Part shown: positions 43,214-53,135 of the stretch, piece after piece
Layout of the letters: each line of letters opens with the position of its first letter
Numbering within the stretch: position 1 is the first letter of the stretch
Assembly (NCBI RefSeq): GCF_003337375.1
Contig: NZ_QPJD01000006.1
Coordinates: forward strand, 291,261-355,260
Direction: 5' to 3'
DNA: 64,000 nt
DNA from: Paenibacillus prosopidis
GTDB taxonomy: Bacteria > Bacillota > Bacilli > Paenibacillales > Paenibacillaceae
Position numbers and translations under genes: made by a program
Notes under the pieces: model-generated
What the model saw: the letters and a program-made list of their open reading frames with translations, nothing else
Told to the model about the DNA's origin: nothing
Database searches by the model: none

Positions 43214-44685
43214 TGCAAAAAAAGGAGAGTAACATACCGTTTTGGCCAGTGATGACCGCCATTTTTTTTGGTTCGTTTCTGGCGATTCTCGGGATTAGTA
43301 CGATCAGCGTGGCCATCCCCGTTTTAATGGAACAATTTCATGCCGGCCTGAGCACGGTGCAGTGGACGATGACGGGCTTCATGCTGGCAACGGGGGTGGT
43401 GGCGCCCGTAACCGGCTATTTGGGGGAAAGATTCAGCACCAAATACTTGTTTATGGTTGCGTTAATCGGCTTTACACTGATGTCACTGTTGTGCGCGTTC
43501 GCATGGAATGTAGAATCGTTAATTGTGTTTCGAATTATGCAGGGTATATTTAGCGGGATTGTCATGCCGGTTACAATGACGATCATCTATCAGGTGATTC
43601 CCCGTGATAAGCAGCCATTTGCGCTAAGTGTATGGACTTTGTCAACGATGCTGGCACCTGCCTTCGGACCAACATTGGCAGGCTGGTTAATCGAAGCGTT
43701 CACGTGGAAGTGGCTTTTTTTAATGAATGTTCCATTCGGAATTGCATCCGTTCTAGTCGCATGGAGGCTCATTCCCTATTACAAGCTGAGAACACCGAAA
43801 ACATTCGATTTGCTGGGCTTGCTCACCGTAATTCTAAGCAGCGGATCACTCTTGGTCGCCATCAGTGAAGCGCATATATGGGGCTGGAGCTCGTGGAGAA
43901 CGTTGTCGCTATTCGCATTCGGCATGGCAATGCTCGGGATTTTTATCCGGCGGGAGCTGTCGGTACCCGAACCGCTCTTGAATTTGAAGGTTTTGGCCAA
44001 TAGGAAGTTTACAATTAGCCTTATCGTCGCGGTAGTTATTACGATCAGCTTGTACTCCGGCGTGTATTTGACGCCAGTTTTTCTGCAGAACATTCAGCAG
44101 GCATCAGCGCTTGATACAGGCTTGATCCTGCTGCCGGCATCGCTTGCGATGGCGGTCTCCATGCCAATTATCGGCAAGCTTTATGTGCGGGTTGCTCCGC
44201 AGTGGCTTATCGCCTCCGGTATCAGCTTGATTGCAATCGGGACGCTTGCAATGGGGCGGCTGGATGTGAACATTTCGCACGGATACATCATGTTGTGGAT
44301 GATGGTGCGCAACATCGGGATCTCGTTGTCGATCATGCCTATCACCAACCTCGGAATGGAGGCCATTCCGAAGGAGCTGTCCGGGCACGCTTCATCGGTA
44401 AATAACTGGATCCGCCAAGTGTTCGGTTCCTTTTCCATCGCATTGTTTACCTCGCTTCTCGCATCACGGATGACTTTACATACGGAAGCGCTCGGTCTGG
44501 ACGGTGCTGTAGAAGCGCAGCGAAAGCTGCTGGAGGCGGAAGCTTTCACGATGAGCTCCAATGATGTGTATATCGTGGCGATGCTGATCGTGCTTGCGGG
44601 CCTCCCGTTTGTATGGATGCTGAATGAAGGGAAACGACGGAAAACTTCGCAGACGAACAAGCGCCTCAAGCAATCATCATTATAA
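43213..44685 (+). CDS. MFS transporter, DHA2 (EmrB/QacA) family
   Basis: A 490-residue membrane protein with about 14 helices. VQWTMTGFMLATGVVAPVTG and RIMQGIFSGIVMPVTMTIIY are the helix 1-5 motifs of DHA2 drug:proton antiporters (motif C region APAFGPTLAGWL). Start ATG 43213 overlaps the preceding stop as TAATG and depends on coupling, since no good site precedes it. Members usually export toxic compounds. In this operon it could instead export or import a sugar derivative. It is convergent with the SNF2 gene, with a shared terminator. Confidence 0.88.
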   Translation: MQKKESNIPFWPVMTAIFFGSFLAILGISTISVAIPVLMEQFHAGLSTVQWTMTGFMLATGVVAPVTGYLGERFSTKYLFMVALIGFTLMSLLCAFAWNVESLIVFRIMQGIFSGIVMPVTMTIIYQVIPRDKQPFALSVWTLSTMLAPAFGPTLAGWLIEAFTWKWLFLMNVPFGIASVLVAWRLIPYYKLRTPKTFDLLGLLTVILSSGSLLVAISEAHIWGWSSWRTLSLFAFGMAMLGIFIRRELSVPEPLLNLKVLANRKFTISLIVAVVITISLYSGVYLTPVFLQNIQQASALDTGLILLPASLAMAVSMPIIGKLYVRVAPQWLIASGISLIAIGTLAMGRLDVNISHGYIMLWMMVRNIGISLSIMPITNLGMEAIPKELSGHASSVNNWIRQVFGSFSIALFTSLLASRMTLHTEALGLDGAVEAQRKLLEAEAFTMSSNDVYIVAMLIVLAGLPFVWMLNEGKRRKTSQTNKRLKQSSL

Positions 44686-44690
44686 AAAGT

Positions 44691-44732
44691 AAAGCCTTGA
44701 CCAGAGGAAAAACCACAGGTCAAGGCTTTTTT
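44691..44732. terminator. bidirectional terminator between MFS and SNF2 genes
   Basis: GCCTTGACC (44694-44702) pairs with GGTCAAGGC (44718-44726), flanked by AAA on the left and TTTTTT on the right, so it works for both convergent transcripts. Confidence 0.88.
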
Positions 44733-47700
44733 AATTAATCATCAGTATCTCCCGGATTTCCTGCTCCGACAGGGAGGACAATGCCTCTTGTCCGGGCTGA
44801 ATAACTTCATCAATCAGGTTCTTCTTTCTTTGCTGGAGCTCGTACATCTTGTCCTCAACAGTGCCCTGAGTGACAAGGCGGATAACCTGCACGACATTTT
44901 TCTGTCCGATGCGGTGCGCCCGGTCGGCTGCCTGCTGCTCGACAGCGGGATTCCACCAAAGATCGTAAAGGATTACGGTATCGGCTCCGGTCAGGTTCAG
45001 TCCGGTTCCGCCGGCTTTTAACGACAGGAGGAACAGGTCCCGTTCGCCGTTGTTGAACCGGCTGCACAGCTCGACCCGCTCAGGTGCGGGGGTTTGGCCG
45101 TCCAAGTAGAAATATGGCACGCCCTGAAAGCCGAGCTCGCGGCCGATCAGACCGAGCATCTCGGTAAATTGCGAGAAAACGAGCAGCCTCTTGCCTGCGC
45201 TGCGGCATTCCTCGATAATCTCCAGAAGCTGCTCGAATTTGGCTGAGCTTCCTTCATAGCCTTCAACGAACAGGGAAGGGTGGCAGCATAGCTGGCGCAG
45301 CCTTGTGATGCCTGCCAATATTCTGATCCGGTTTTTATGGAAGCCTTCTTCGTTCAAATGTTTGACCGTTTCCTGCTGAAGCTTAGCCAAATAGCCGACA
45401 TACAGCTTCTTCTGCTCGGGCAGCAGCTCAGATGCTTGAATCGATTCTATCTTCTCTGGCAGCTCCTTCAGCACATCAGTCTTCAGCCTGCGCAGCAGAA
45501 ACGGGCGGATCCGCTTTGCGACGGTCTCCCGGGATAATTCATTAAATGCGCTGCGGCTCGGGAACAGCTCGGGAAACACGATGTCGAAAATCGACCACAG
45601 CTCCTCGAGCGTGTTCTCCACGGGAGTTCCCGTCAATGCAAAACGATATTGGGCCTCTATCGCCTTCACTGCTTGTGCCGTTTGAGTCGTATGGTTTTTG
45701 AAATATTGAGCTTCATCCAAGATCAGGGTATGGAATGATTGCCTCGCATACTGCGCGATATCTCTGCGAAGCAGCGGATAGGACGTAATAATGACGTCTG
45801 CCTCGCCCATTTCCTTGAGTACCTCGCTTCGTTCCGTTTTACTGCCGTCGGCAATGACTGCGCGAACTTCCGGTGCGAATTTCTTCAGCTCATTCAGCCA
45901 GTTGTAGACAAGAGAAGCAGGCGAGACGATCAGCGCCGGCTGCTCCCGTTTTCTGATTTCCGGGAGGACAGAGACGATAAACGCAATGCTTTGCAGCGTT
46001 TTACCAAGCCCCATATCATCAGCAAGTATGCCGCCAAAATGGTAGTGAGCCAACGTCTTCAGCCATTGGTACCCATACTTCTGGTAATCACGGAGCACAG
46101 GAGCGAGCCGGTCAGGTACCGGGAATTCCAGGTTGTCCGGATTTCGCATATTTTCTAGAAGCCGGCGGAATGATTTGCCGAACTTAACGGCATTTCCCTT
46201 CTCGCTTGAATCCATGAGGTGCAGGCCGCGTACGGTAGGAATGCGGAATTCCGTACCCTGCAGGTCGCCCATGCGTAAGCCGACCTCGTTCAAAAACCGG
46301 ATGATTTCCTGAAACTCTGCGGTTTCAAGCGGTAGTAACGCGCCGCCCGGCAATCGGTGGTATTTACGCTTTACTACCAGCGACTGCAGCAAATTGCGGA
46401 TTTCCGATTCCGGTATGCCGTCCATATCGAATTTGAACTCGAGCCAATCGGTTCGCTCATCGATCTCGATCGTTACTTTTGGCGGAGCATACTTGGTGAC
46501 AATCCTTACTTTCACGGCTGAGGTAGCGTATACCGTCAGCAGCTTCTCCAGCTGCGGCACGACGTTGTGGAGGAAATCGTATTCGGCTTCCTCGTTCTCC
46601 ATGAAATAGCCGCCTTCGGTTTTGGCGAAAGGGCTTAGCTCCATTAACTCCAGTATGCGCCGCTCCTGATCGCCGTCACGCATGAGTATGCGGTCTGTGC
46701 CGCGATTCTTATCGCTTCCTTCTAACGGGTTAATGATAATATCGCCATATTGAAACTCCAGTCCCGCGAGCAATCGGTCTCTCACCCGGTCCAAATACAG
46801 ATTGGCATTCAGCTGGGTTTGCAGGACGCGATCTGCGATGGTCTCCGCGATGCCAACGCTGCCCAGCTTCATCAAGCCCGGAATAACCTTCTCCATAAAA
46901 GGCTCCATTTGCTCCGGTGCAATAGGAATGCGTGGCTTCTGGGAATTGGCGAGCAAATGCTTCAGCTCAGAGAGGCGCTTACAGGATTCAGGCTGCAGCT
47001 TAAATAGCTTTCCTTCGGCAAGCGCCAGCTCATATTGCTCTATAATCGTCATTTGATCTAAGCCCTGTACGTCTAATTGATAGCCGTCACTCTTCGCTTG
47101 ATCGAACGCAAAATGCAGCGGAACCGCCTCGTCGGATAATTGAATGCCATTGTATGTATGGCCGTCATGGGCAAGCAGGACGATAGGAGCCTCTACTAAC
47201 AAAGGAAGCAGCTTCTCCCAGGAGAAGGGAGGAACAAGCAGCATCCGGTCGCCGCAAGCGGGTGCTTCTCTCAAATAAGAGGAGCGGGTTGATGAATCAC
47301 GGTACATCGTCTCATTACGATAGATCTGAATGAGCTGGCGAATGACGGCGTCGTTTTCCGGTTGGAAGCTATGGAGGGCTGGGTCGTAAGTAAAGTTCTT
47401 GGAAAACACGAACGGTTTGCCAAGCTCGACCCTCTCGAGAAACTCCCTTATTTTCTGTACGATATAAAGCCGCTTAGGACCGACCTTCAGCTCGATGCCG
47501 AACATATGCTTTCGGTAACCGTAGGGGTACAGTTTGCACGTAATCTCGACATCGAGAGGCGTTCTTGTTTCAAAGAGCTGCCGGCTGCCGTAAGAACGAA
47601 GCGGCTTGCCGCTGAACAGCCCGAGCATATCGCTTGCAAGCCGGGCATCCGCAGAGGCTAGAGCTGCATACTTGGCAAACCGCGGATGAATATGCGCTTC

Positions 47701-48075
47701 CAACTCCTCGTTCTCGTCCTCTTCCTCGGAAGGGCGGTCTTCCGGATGCAAGAGGGAGGGGTATTTACGGGCAGGTTTACCACCCTCCACCTCCAGTTCA
47801 TGAATTTGCAGCAGAGTGGCCGCTACATGCTTGCAGTATTTGTCATAGGTGCTGAACGCGAGGCAGGTGCATTCGGCATCAACATCTCCGTTACGATCAA
47901 TAGCTATAGCAACCGTGTAACGTTTTTTGCCTTGAACGACCGCATCGTAGCTGGAAGCTTCGGCATCGGAATTATTGATGGTCACTTTTCGGTCTCTATA
48001 GTAAGCTTCGCCCCGCTCATAAAAGGTGTCTCCGCACAATAATTTAATAACCCGTTTGGACAATGGAAAACTCAT
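44731..48075 (-). CDS. SNF2-family helicase with SWIM zinc finger
   Basis: An 1114-residue protein. Residues about 45-85 hold a SWIM zinc finger (ECTCLAFSTYDKYCKHVAATLL, pattern CxCxnCxH). The C-terminal half is a Swi2/Snf2 ATPase: motif I DDMGLGKTLQS, motif II LDEAQYFKN, motif III ALTGTPVENTLEELWS, and motif VI QQAADRAHRIGQ. Between them is a long SNF2-associated region. These bacterial enzymes translocate on DNA and are thought to remodel protein-DNA complexes, possibly RNA polymerase. ATG 48075 is preceded by AGAAAGGACC; the frame continues to 48174 without a site. All helicase motifs are intact. Confidence 0.92.
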   Translation of the reverse strand: MSFPLSKRVIKLLCGDTFYERGEAYYRDRKVTINNSDAEASSYDAVVQGKKRYTVAIAIDRNGDVDAECTCLAFSTYDKYCKHVAATLLQIHELEVEGGKPARKYPSLLHPEDRPSEEEDENEELEAHIHPRFAKYAALASADARLASDMLGLFSGKPLRSYGSRQLFETRTPLDVEITCKLYPYGYRKHMFGIELKVGPKRLYIVQKIREFLERVELGKPFVFSKNFTYDPALHSFQPENDAVIRQLIQIYRNETMYRDSSTRSSYLREAPACGDRMLLVPPFSWEKLLPLLVEAPIVLLAHDGHTYNGIQLSDEAVPLHFAFDQAKSDGYQLDVQGLDQMTIIEQYELALAEGKLFKLQPESCKRLSELKHLLANSQKPRIPIAPEQMEPFMEKVIPGLMKLGSVGIAETIADRVLQTQLNANLYLDRVRDRLLAGLEFQYGDIIINPLEGSDKNRGTDRILMRDGDQERRILELMELSPFAKTEGGYFMENEEAEYDFLHNVVPQLEKLLTVYATSAVKVRIVTKYAPPKVTIEIDERTDWLEFKFDMDGIPESEIRNLLQSLVVKRKYHRLPGGALLPLETAEFQEIIRFLNEVGLRMGDLQGTEFRIPTVRGLHLMDSSEKGNAVKFGKSFRRLLENMRNPDNLEFPVPDRLAPVLRDYQKYGYQWLKTLAHYHFGGILADDMGLGKTLQSIAFIVSVLPEIRKREQPALIVSPASLVYNWLNELKKFAPEVRAVIADGSKTERSEVLKEMGEADVIITSYPLLRRDIAQYARQSFHTLILDEAQYFKNHTTQTAQAVKAIEAQYRFALTGTPVENTLEELWSIFDIVFPELFPSRSAFNELSRETVAKRIRPFLLRRLKTDVLKELPEKIESIQASELLPEQKKLYVGYLAKLQQETVKHLNEEGFHKNRIRILAGITRLRQLCCHPSLFVEGYEGSSAKFEQLLEIIEECRSAGKRLLVFSQFTEMLGLIGRELGFQGVPYFYLDGQTPAPERVELCSRFNNGERDLFLLSLKAGGTGLNLTGADTVILYDLWWNPAVEQQAADRAHRIGQKNVVQVIRLVTQGTVEDKMYELQQRKKNLIDEVIQPGQEALSSLSEQEIREILMIN

Positions 48076-48412
48076 TGCGTTGGTCCTTTCTAGTGACAGG
48101 GAATGGAGTATCCCTAAAATTAGTTGGTACTTGTACCATTTAATAGGAATTTCGTCCAGATTAGCAACCGTCACTACGTTTCAAATCAAAGCTGGCGCTT
48201 CATCTTAGAGGAAGCGTTCGAGATGTTATGGCCGTCAGTCTCCTAATGATAACAGATTTATGGAGTAATTTATAAACAGAGATCTTTTTGCAATGGAGCA
48301 TGGAGTTGGTTCTTAAAGAAGTCCCCCGCCTGTACGGCAGCACGCAAAAAGAATATAATCATGGCTATGATAAAGACAAATGCTTATTGCATACAAAAAG
48401 GAGCTGATCACT
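48076..48412. other. intergenic region between divergent SNF2 and aldo/keto reductase genes
   Basis: I see no additional gene or structured RNA. An AT-rich area around 48250-48290 and 48350-48400 should contain the rightward promoter. Confidence 0.4.
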
Positions 48413-49405
48413 ATGCAATTTCGCCGTCTAGGAAACAGCGGGTTAAAAGTATCCGCACTCGGATTAGGTACAAACGCATTCGGCAAACGGGCTGACTATG
48501 AAACGTCCAAGCAGATCATTCATTACGCATTGGATAACGGGATTAATTTCATAGATACCGCTAATATTTATGCAAACACGGAATCCGAGAAGATCATTGG
48601 ACAGGCCTTGGAGGGCAGCCGTCATAACGTTGTATTGGCGACAAAAGCGGGGTTAGTGAAAGGAGCGGGTGCGAATGAGAGCGGCTCGTCCCGCTATCAT
48701 TTGCAGACGGAGCTGGAAAACAGCCTTAAGCGTCTGAAAACCGATTATATCGACCTATATCAAATCCATACGTTTGACCCTGCGACGCCGCTTGAAGAGA
48801 CGCTGCGTACGCTCGAGGATATGGTGCGTTCAGGTAAAGTACGCTATATCGGCGCTTCCAATTATTTCGCTTGGGAGTTAATGAAGGCTCTGGGAATCAG
48901 TGACCGGCTAGGCCTGAATCGATTTGTATCTACGCAAATCAGCTATTCCCTCGCGGATCGTACGCCAGAGAATGAGCTTGTCCCGATGTGTATCGACCAA
49001 GGCGTCGGCATCATTCCGTACTTCCCTTTGGCTGGCGGTATTTTATCTGGAAAATATCATTCGCTAGAGCAGGTGCCCGAAGGCTCCCGCGCCCAGACGG
49101 ACCCGAATTTCAGGAAATTTCTAGACAATAAAACCATTTCGCTCGGCGAGCAGGTGGGAGAGCTCAGCAATAAGCTAGGGTGTACCCCAAGCGTTTTGTC
49201 GCTGGCTTGGCTTATGCATAAGCCCGTCGTTTCGACGGTTATCGTAGGAGCTACGCGAATGGGGCAGCTTGCGGAAAATGTGAAGAGCGCTTCTCTTAAA
49301 CTGGATACGGAAGCCCAAAGCAAACTGGATGCGATGAGCAGTCCGTATCGCTATGGCGATCCTTTCGCCTTTTACCGTCTGCCCGGCCAAGATGAGCGCC
49401 AATAG
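48413..49405 (+). CDS. aldo/keto reductase
   Basis: A 330-residue NADPH-dependent reductase with the catalytic tetrad visible: Asp and Tyr in FIDTANIYANTESEKIIG, Lys in VVLATKAG and His in YQIHTFDPATPLEETL. It has the beta/alpha barrel of the YhdN/Kv-beta-like branch. AAAAGGAG precedes ATG 48413. The substrate is unknown. It is transcribed alone and convergent with a spore-coat gene. Confidence 0.92.
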   Translation: MQFRRLGNSGLKVSALGLGTNAFGKRADYETSKQIIHYALDNGINFIDTANIYANTESEKIIGQALEGSRHNVVLATKAGLVKGAGANESGSSRYHLQTELENSLKRLKTDYIDLYQIHTFDPATPLEETLRTLEDMVRSGKVRYIGASNYFAWELMKALGISDRLGLNRFVSTQISYSLADRTPENELVPMCIDQGVGIIPYFPLAGGILSGKYHSLEQVPEGSRAQTDPNFRKFLDNKTISLGEQVGELSNKLGCTPSVLSLAWLMHKPVVSTVIVGATRMGQLAENVKSASLKLDTEAQSKLDAMSSPYRYGDPFAFYRLPGQDERQ

Positions 49406-49452
49406 GCTATGGCGTCCATCTTGAATGGAGCAAACGGATAACTGGCAGTAGG

Positions 49453-50835
49453 CTAGTCTAGTTCGGTAAAGTTTGAAGAAAAATTAGCGTACTGCACAAA
49501 CTTCTTAACGGATGGCCGAATTTTTCCTTCAGTGGAAAGAGGGGCTTTATCATCCTTGGATGGTTTGGAGTTCACTTCGATCAGCCATACCCGGCCCTGC
49601 GAATCGATACCCAGATCAATACCCAATTCGGCAAAATGCCCCGACATTTGGGCTCCGATGCCTTCGGCTATTTGCACGGCGGCCCGCCTTAGTTTCGTTA
49701 GTCCGCCAGACGCGGCAGAAGTGCCTGTACGGGAGAGAGCGGCTTTGACGGTGCTTATCGTACCGCCGCGGGCTTGATTTGAAACGAATTGATTAGTTGC
49801 CGCAATTCTGGCGACGATGGAGGTGATGCCCCACTGCCCTGTTTCGCCGCGCTGCACCAGCGCGCGAAAATCGACAGGCCTTCTGTTCACGGTTAGAAGC
49901 TTAAGCCCCTGCTGGATTTGATAGTTGCTTTTTTTAACTTTCCCATAAATCGCTTTATATAATTTTTCTAGACTAACAAACCACTGTGTGCGATAGCCGT
50001 TCATACTATTGAAATAACAGGTGTAGGTTTGATTGGAATTCCGCTGGATACGGATAATGCCTTTGCCCAAACTGCCGCAGGTCGGTTTTAGAAACACGAC
50101 GTCATACTTCCTGCACATAGATTCCAGCTGTTGGAAATTGTGGAGCCGATACGATTCCGGAAGATACGCATGCAGTTCGGGTTCTTTATTGAGCGCATTG
50201 AAGACTTCTGTTTTGTTTAAGTATTTTTCATTGAAAAATACGACGTTATAGCGGCTTCTTGCATATTTTATAAATTGCCGTACATTTACCCGGTTTTCCA
50301 ACTTGCGCGAAGTTACCCGGTTATAGATCACATTCGGAACGGGAAAGCTGCTCCTGATCCATTTATTGCCTTTGTAATGCCAGCCTTTTATGCTTACGGA
50401 TTGACTCTGTATATCTTCATGCGTAAAAAAATAAACGATCGAGCAATGCTGCCTGCATGCTTCAGTTAACTCGCGGCAAAACGCCGTATTGACGCCAAAC
50501 GGCTTATGAGGCATTTTCCTGTAAATGCGTTTGAGCATCACTCCGATTAGAGGACCGATTTGAATCGTTTGGGAATCGGACTTGTACTGGAGGCACAGCT
50601 CGTCGCCATGAGTGAGCCCCCATTGTGATGCAAGCGAGGCACATATAAACAGGACGCCGTCTTCTGAAGAAGGCTCGACCATGACCTCTTGGCTGGCTGA
50701 TCCGAAGCATAAGGTCAGCGGCTCATGGAAGGGGATCGCCCACTTTTCGGCAATGGTTTCACTGAGCTGGAGGGTTGATCCATCCGGAGAGTTGTTAGCG
50801 TTTTGTATTTGCAGCTTTACCTTTGTACTATCCAT
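49453..50835 (-). CDS. YheC/YheD-family spore-coat-associated ATP-grasp protein
   Basis: A 460-residue protein starting at ATG 50835 (AAGGAG upstream). The N-terminal 200 residues form the YheC/D-specific domain, with an all-beta region and the RMIRYKP-like GVNTAFCRELTEACRQ segment. The C-terminal half is ATP-grasp-like: VVFLKPTCGSLGKGIIRI for the ATP loop, RRPVDFRALVQRGETGQWG, and LGIDLGIDSQGRVWLIEVNSKP with the metal-binding acids. Bacillus homologues are found in the spore coat. It is the leftmost of three such genes here. Confidence 0.88.
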   Translation of the reverse strand: MDSTKVKLQIQNANNSPDGSTLQLSETIAEKWAIPFHEPLTLCFGSASQEVMVEPSSEDGVLFICASLASQWGLTHGDELCLQYKSDSQTIQIGPLIGVMLKRIYRKMPHKPFGVNTAFCRELTEACRQHCSIVYFFTHEDIQSQSVSIKGWHYKGNKWIRSSFPVPNVIYNRVTSRKLENRVNVRQFIKYARSRYNVVFFNEKYLNKTEVFNALNKEPELHAYLPESYRLHNFQQLESMCRKYDVVFLKPTCGSLGKGIIRIQRNSNQTYTCYFNSMNGYRTQWFVSLEKLYKAIYGKVKKSNYQIQQGLKLLTVNRRPVDFRALVQRGETGQWGITSIVARIAATNQFVSNQARGGTISTVKAALSRTGTSAASGGLTKLRRAAVQIAEGIGAQMSGHFAELGIDLGIDSQGRVWLIEVNSKPSKDDKAPLSTEGKIRPSVKKFVQYANFSSNFTELD

Positions 50836-50926
50836 TCGAACTCCTTCCCAGGCTTGATCCTCAAGATGCGGGAGTGAACAGACTACCATGCAGCCTGTTC
50901 ATAATCTCCTCCTTGCTTTTCCGTTC

Positions 50927-51682
50927 TTATTTAACAGAAGAGGCTCTGATGGAGCGGACAGAAGAGCGAATTTGAGCGTACAGTTGCGGGGTCGAATGAT
51001 ACTTGAATAAATGATAATGCGGTTTGGTGTTCGCCTCCAGCAGCCAAATTTGATGATTCGTATCGATGGCAATGTCTAAGCCCAGCTCGGTTATATTAGG
51101 AAAATGCTGCTTCATTGCGCGGGCAATTGTGCGGGACAACTTCTTGATCCTCTCTTCCCATTCCTCCCCCTCTTCCTTCGTTACTCCAAGGGCTTGATAT
51201 AGCCTGATCGCCCTGCCTCCGCTGCTGTGGTTCGTCACGAACCGGTTTGGTGCCGCTACCTTCCCCATAATTCCGAAGAACCGCCACTTTCCGCTTGGTC
51301 TAAGATGCAGAAGCGCACGGAAATCAATCGGGTTGTCTTTGATTCGAATCAGATCGATGCCCTGCTGCACGAGATACCTTTTGTCGCCAATTAGCTCCTG
51401 CAGTTTCTCGGATGCTTGTTCCGGATCATCGTAAATATGCTTCTTTGAAGACGTTCGGATAACGTAATTGTCGTCCTCCAAAGTAACCTTCATAATGCCC
51501 TGCCCCTTCATCCCTAGATCCGGTTTGACAAAAAGGACAGAATAACGTTCAATCATTTCGGTGAAAGCTTGCGGAGAGAACAGCATCGTTTCGGGCAAAT
51601 ATTCACGGAGATTCGGTTCGCCCCAGAGTGACTCGTGTTTCAACCATTTTCTTCCAGGATATTTGATTAGCTTTGCTCTCAT
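50927..51682 (-). CDS. short YheC/YheD-family ATP-grasp protein
   Basis: A 251-residue protein that has only the ATP-grasp portion of the YheC/D family (LFVKPDLGMKGQGIMKV, NPIDFRALLHLRPSGKW, LGLDIAIDTNHQIWLLEANTKP); the roughly 200-residue N-terminal domain of the neighbour is missing. ATG 51682 is preceded by GGAGGAG and the frame is intact, so this is a natural short form and not a fragment. It lies 91 bp downstream... of the divergent promoter region and upstream of the longer paralogue on the same strand, so the two may be cotranscribed. Confidence 0.85.
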   Translation of the reverse strand: MRAKLIKYPGRKWLKHESLWGEPNLREYLPETMLFSPQAFTEMIERYSVLFVKPDLGMKGQGIMKVTLEDDNYVIRTSSKKHIYDDPEQASEKLQELIGDKRYLVQQGIDLIRIKDNPIDFRALLHLRPSGKWRFFGIMGKVAAPNRFVTNHSSGGRAIRLYQALGVTKEEGEEWEERIKKLSRTIARAMKQHFPNITELGLDIAIDTNHQIWLLEANTKPHYHLFKYHSTPQLYAQIRSSVRSIRASSVK

Positions 51683-51803
51683 TGTGGAATCTCCTCCGTT
51701 GATAAATAGCAGTTACACATGATGAAATAGGCTCCGCTCGGCCATATTCATATTATTCCGGTATTTGACAAAGAGTACCTATCCATAATATCATTCAGGA
51801 TTT

Positions 51804-51859
51804 GGGCGAATATCTAATGCGGGACAAATGCCTGTGAACATATGATGCTATACGGTTCC
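51804..51859 (+). promoter_or_regulatory. upstream element shared with the capA-like gene, copy 1
   Basis: GGGCGAATATCTAA begins at 51804 and is followed by GCGGGAC, TGCC and CATATGAT (51839-51846). The same series occurs at 54239, with the same spacing to the start codon (109 versus 107 bp). It lies upstream of the rightward YheC/D gene and is probably a sporulation-type promoter region. Confidence 0.6.
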
Positions 51860-51912
51860 ATACATCGGAGAGATCGGAGAGCCTATCAGACTAAGAAGAT
51901 GGGAGAGCGGGT

Positions 51913-52956
51913 ATGAATAACATTTTAGGCATTATGACACACCGGATTAAGCGCCCGGAAAATTTCCGCCGTCATGCAAAGTCCGCATTAGCAGAAAAAT
52001 TTGGCGGCGTCATTATATACACTCCAAAGGATGTGAACCTGGAGCGGGGACAGATCCACGGCTGTGTGTATCAGGATGGCAGCTGGACCAGGAAAACGAT
52101 CCCTTACCCTAAGATTAATATGGATATCGGTTTCTATCCTCCAGCGTTAGTTGGAAGAGCAACCCGTGTGAAAAGGAGCAAGCAGCTTCGCTTCACCGGT
52201 TACGGACTCGGCAACAAATGCAAAATTCAGAAGCACCTGCTTGGTTCCTCGGTTCTTCAGCCTCTCTTACTGCCAACCGAACAAATAAATAATGCGCAGC
52301 AGTTCATTGCATTTTTAAAGAAGCATGGAAGTATCATGTTGAAGCCGATTAATGGATGGGGCGGGAAAGGGATTATAAGGGTAACCACCCAGGATGACCA
52401 TTTCTTGGTTCAAAGAGACGGCTCACGTAAGCTGAGCTTCTCGAATGATCGGCTAGGCACTTACATCAGGAGTGTATTAAAAAAAGGCCGGCATCTGATG
52501 CAAAAATGGATTGACATCCGAAACAAAAAGGGGAAAGTGTACGACATTCGCGCGCTCATGCAAAAGAAAGACGAAGGGGTCTGGCAAATGACGGGGATGG
52601 CCGTCCGCGAAGGAATGAAGGACAAAATCACTTCGAACATCAAGAGCGGCGGCGACGCTTACGGAGTAGCCGATTATCTGGAGAGAGAGTTCGACAGCGA
52701 GAAAGCGAAAGCTCTCACAAAATCCATTGTCGAGGTGGCGGAATACATTCCAGAATTCTTGGAAAAATCATACAAATCCGGCTTATCCGAGCTCGGGATC
52801 GATCTCGCCGTTGATACGACTGGCCGACTCTGGCTAATCGAGGTCAATATTAAACCGGGTAAAATGATTATAAAGCGATTGTACGGGAATAAGGCTTGGG
52901 AACAATGCCTTCATGTTCCCTTTCAATATGCTCGGAATTTGATGGGGAAAAACTGA
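51913..52956 (+). CDS. YheC/YheD-family ATP-grasp protein
   Basis: A 347-residue protein with a shortened N-terminal domain (MTHRIKRPENFRRH, YPKINMDIGFYPPALVGRAT) and the ATP-grasp part: IMLKPINGWGGKGIIRVT, GKVYDIRALMQKKDEGVW and LGIDLAVDTTGRLWLIEVN. It is the third member of the family here and is divergent from the other two. The start follows GGGAGAG. Its upstream region shares an element with the capA-like gene, suggesting co-expression during sporulation. A terminator follows. Confidence 0.87.
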   Translation: MNNILGIMTHRIKRPENFRRHAKSALAEKFGGVIIYTPKDVNLERGQIHGCVYQDGSWTRKTIPYPKINMDIGFYPPALVGRATRVKRSKQLRFTGYGLGNKCKIQKHLLGSSVLQPLLLPTEQINNAQQFIAFLKKHGSIMLKPINGWGGKGIIRVTTQDDHFLVQRDGSRKLSFSNDRLGTYIRSVLKKGRHLMQKWIDIRNKKGKVYDIRALMQKKDEGVWQMTGMAVREGMKDKITSNIKSGGDAYGVADYLEREFDSEKAKALTKSIVEVAEYIPEFLEKSYKSGLSELGIDLAVDTTGRLWLIEVNIKPGKMIIKRLYGNKAWEQCLHVPFQYARNLMGKN

Positions 52957-52971
52957 AATAGAAGTAAAATA

Positions 52972-53025
52972 AATGACCCTTCATCCGTTTTTGCATGAGG
53001 CGAAAACCGGTGAAGGGTCATTTTC
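52972..53025 (+). terminator. terminator of the rightward YheC/D gene
   Basis: AATGACCCTTCA (52972-52983) pairs with TGAAGGGTCATT (53011-53022), with an inner CCG/CGG-type stem and a following TT. Confidence 0.85.
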
Positions 53026-53135
53026 TAATGGAAAAAAATTGAAGCGGAGAAGAGTTTGGATATAAGTACCAGCGAAATTCCCTAGTAAAACTTGCTATTA
53101 TAGGAATACATCCCACAAAAGGAGTTGGTTCATCT

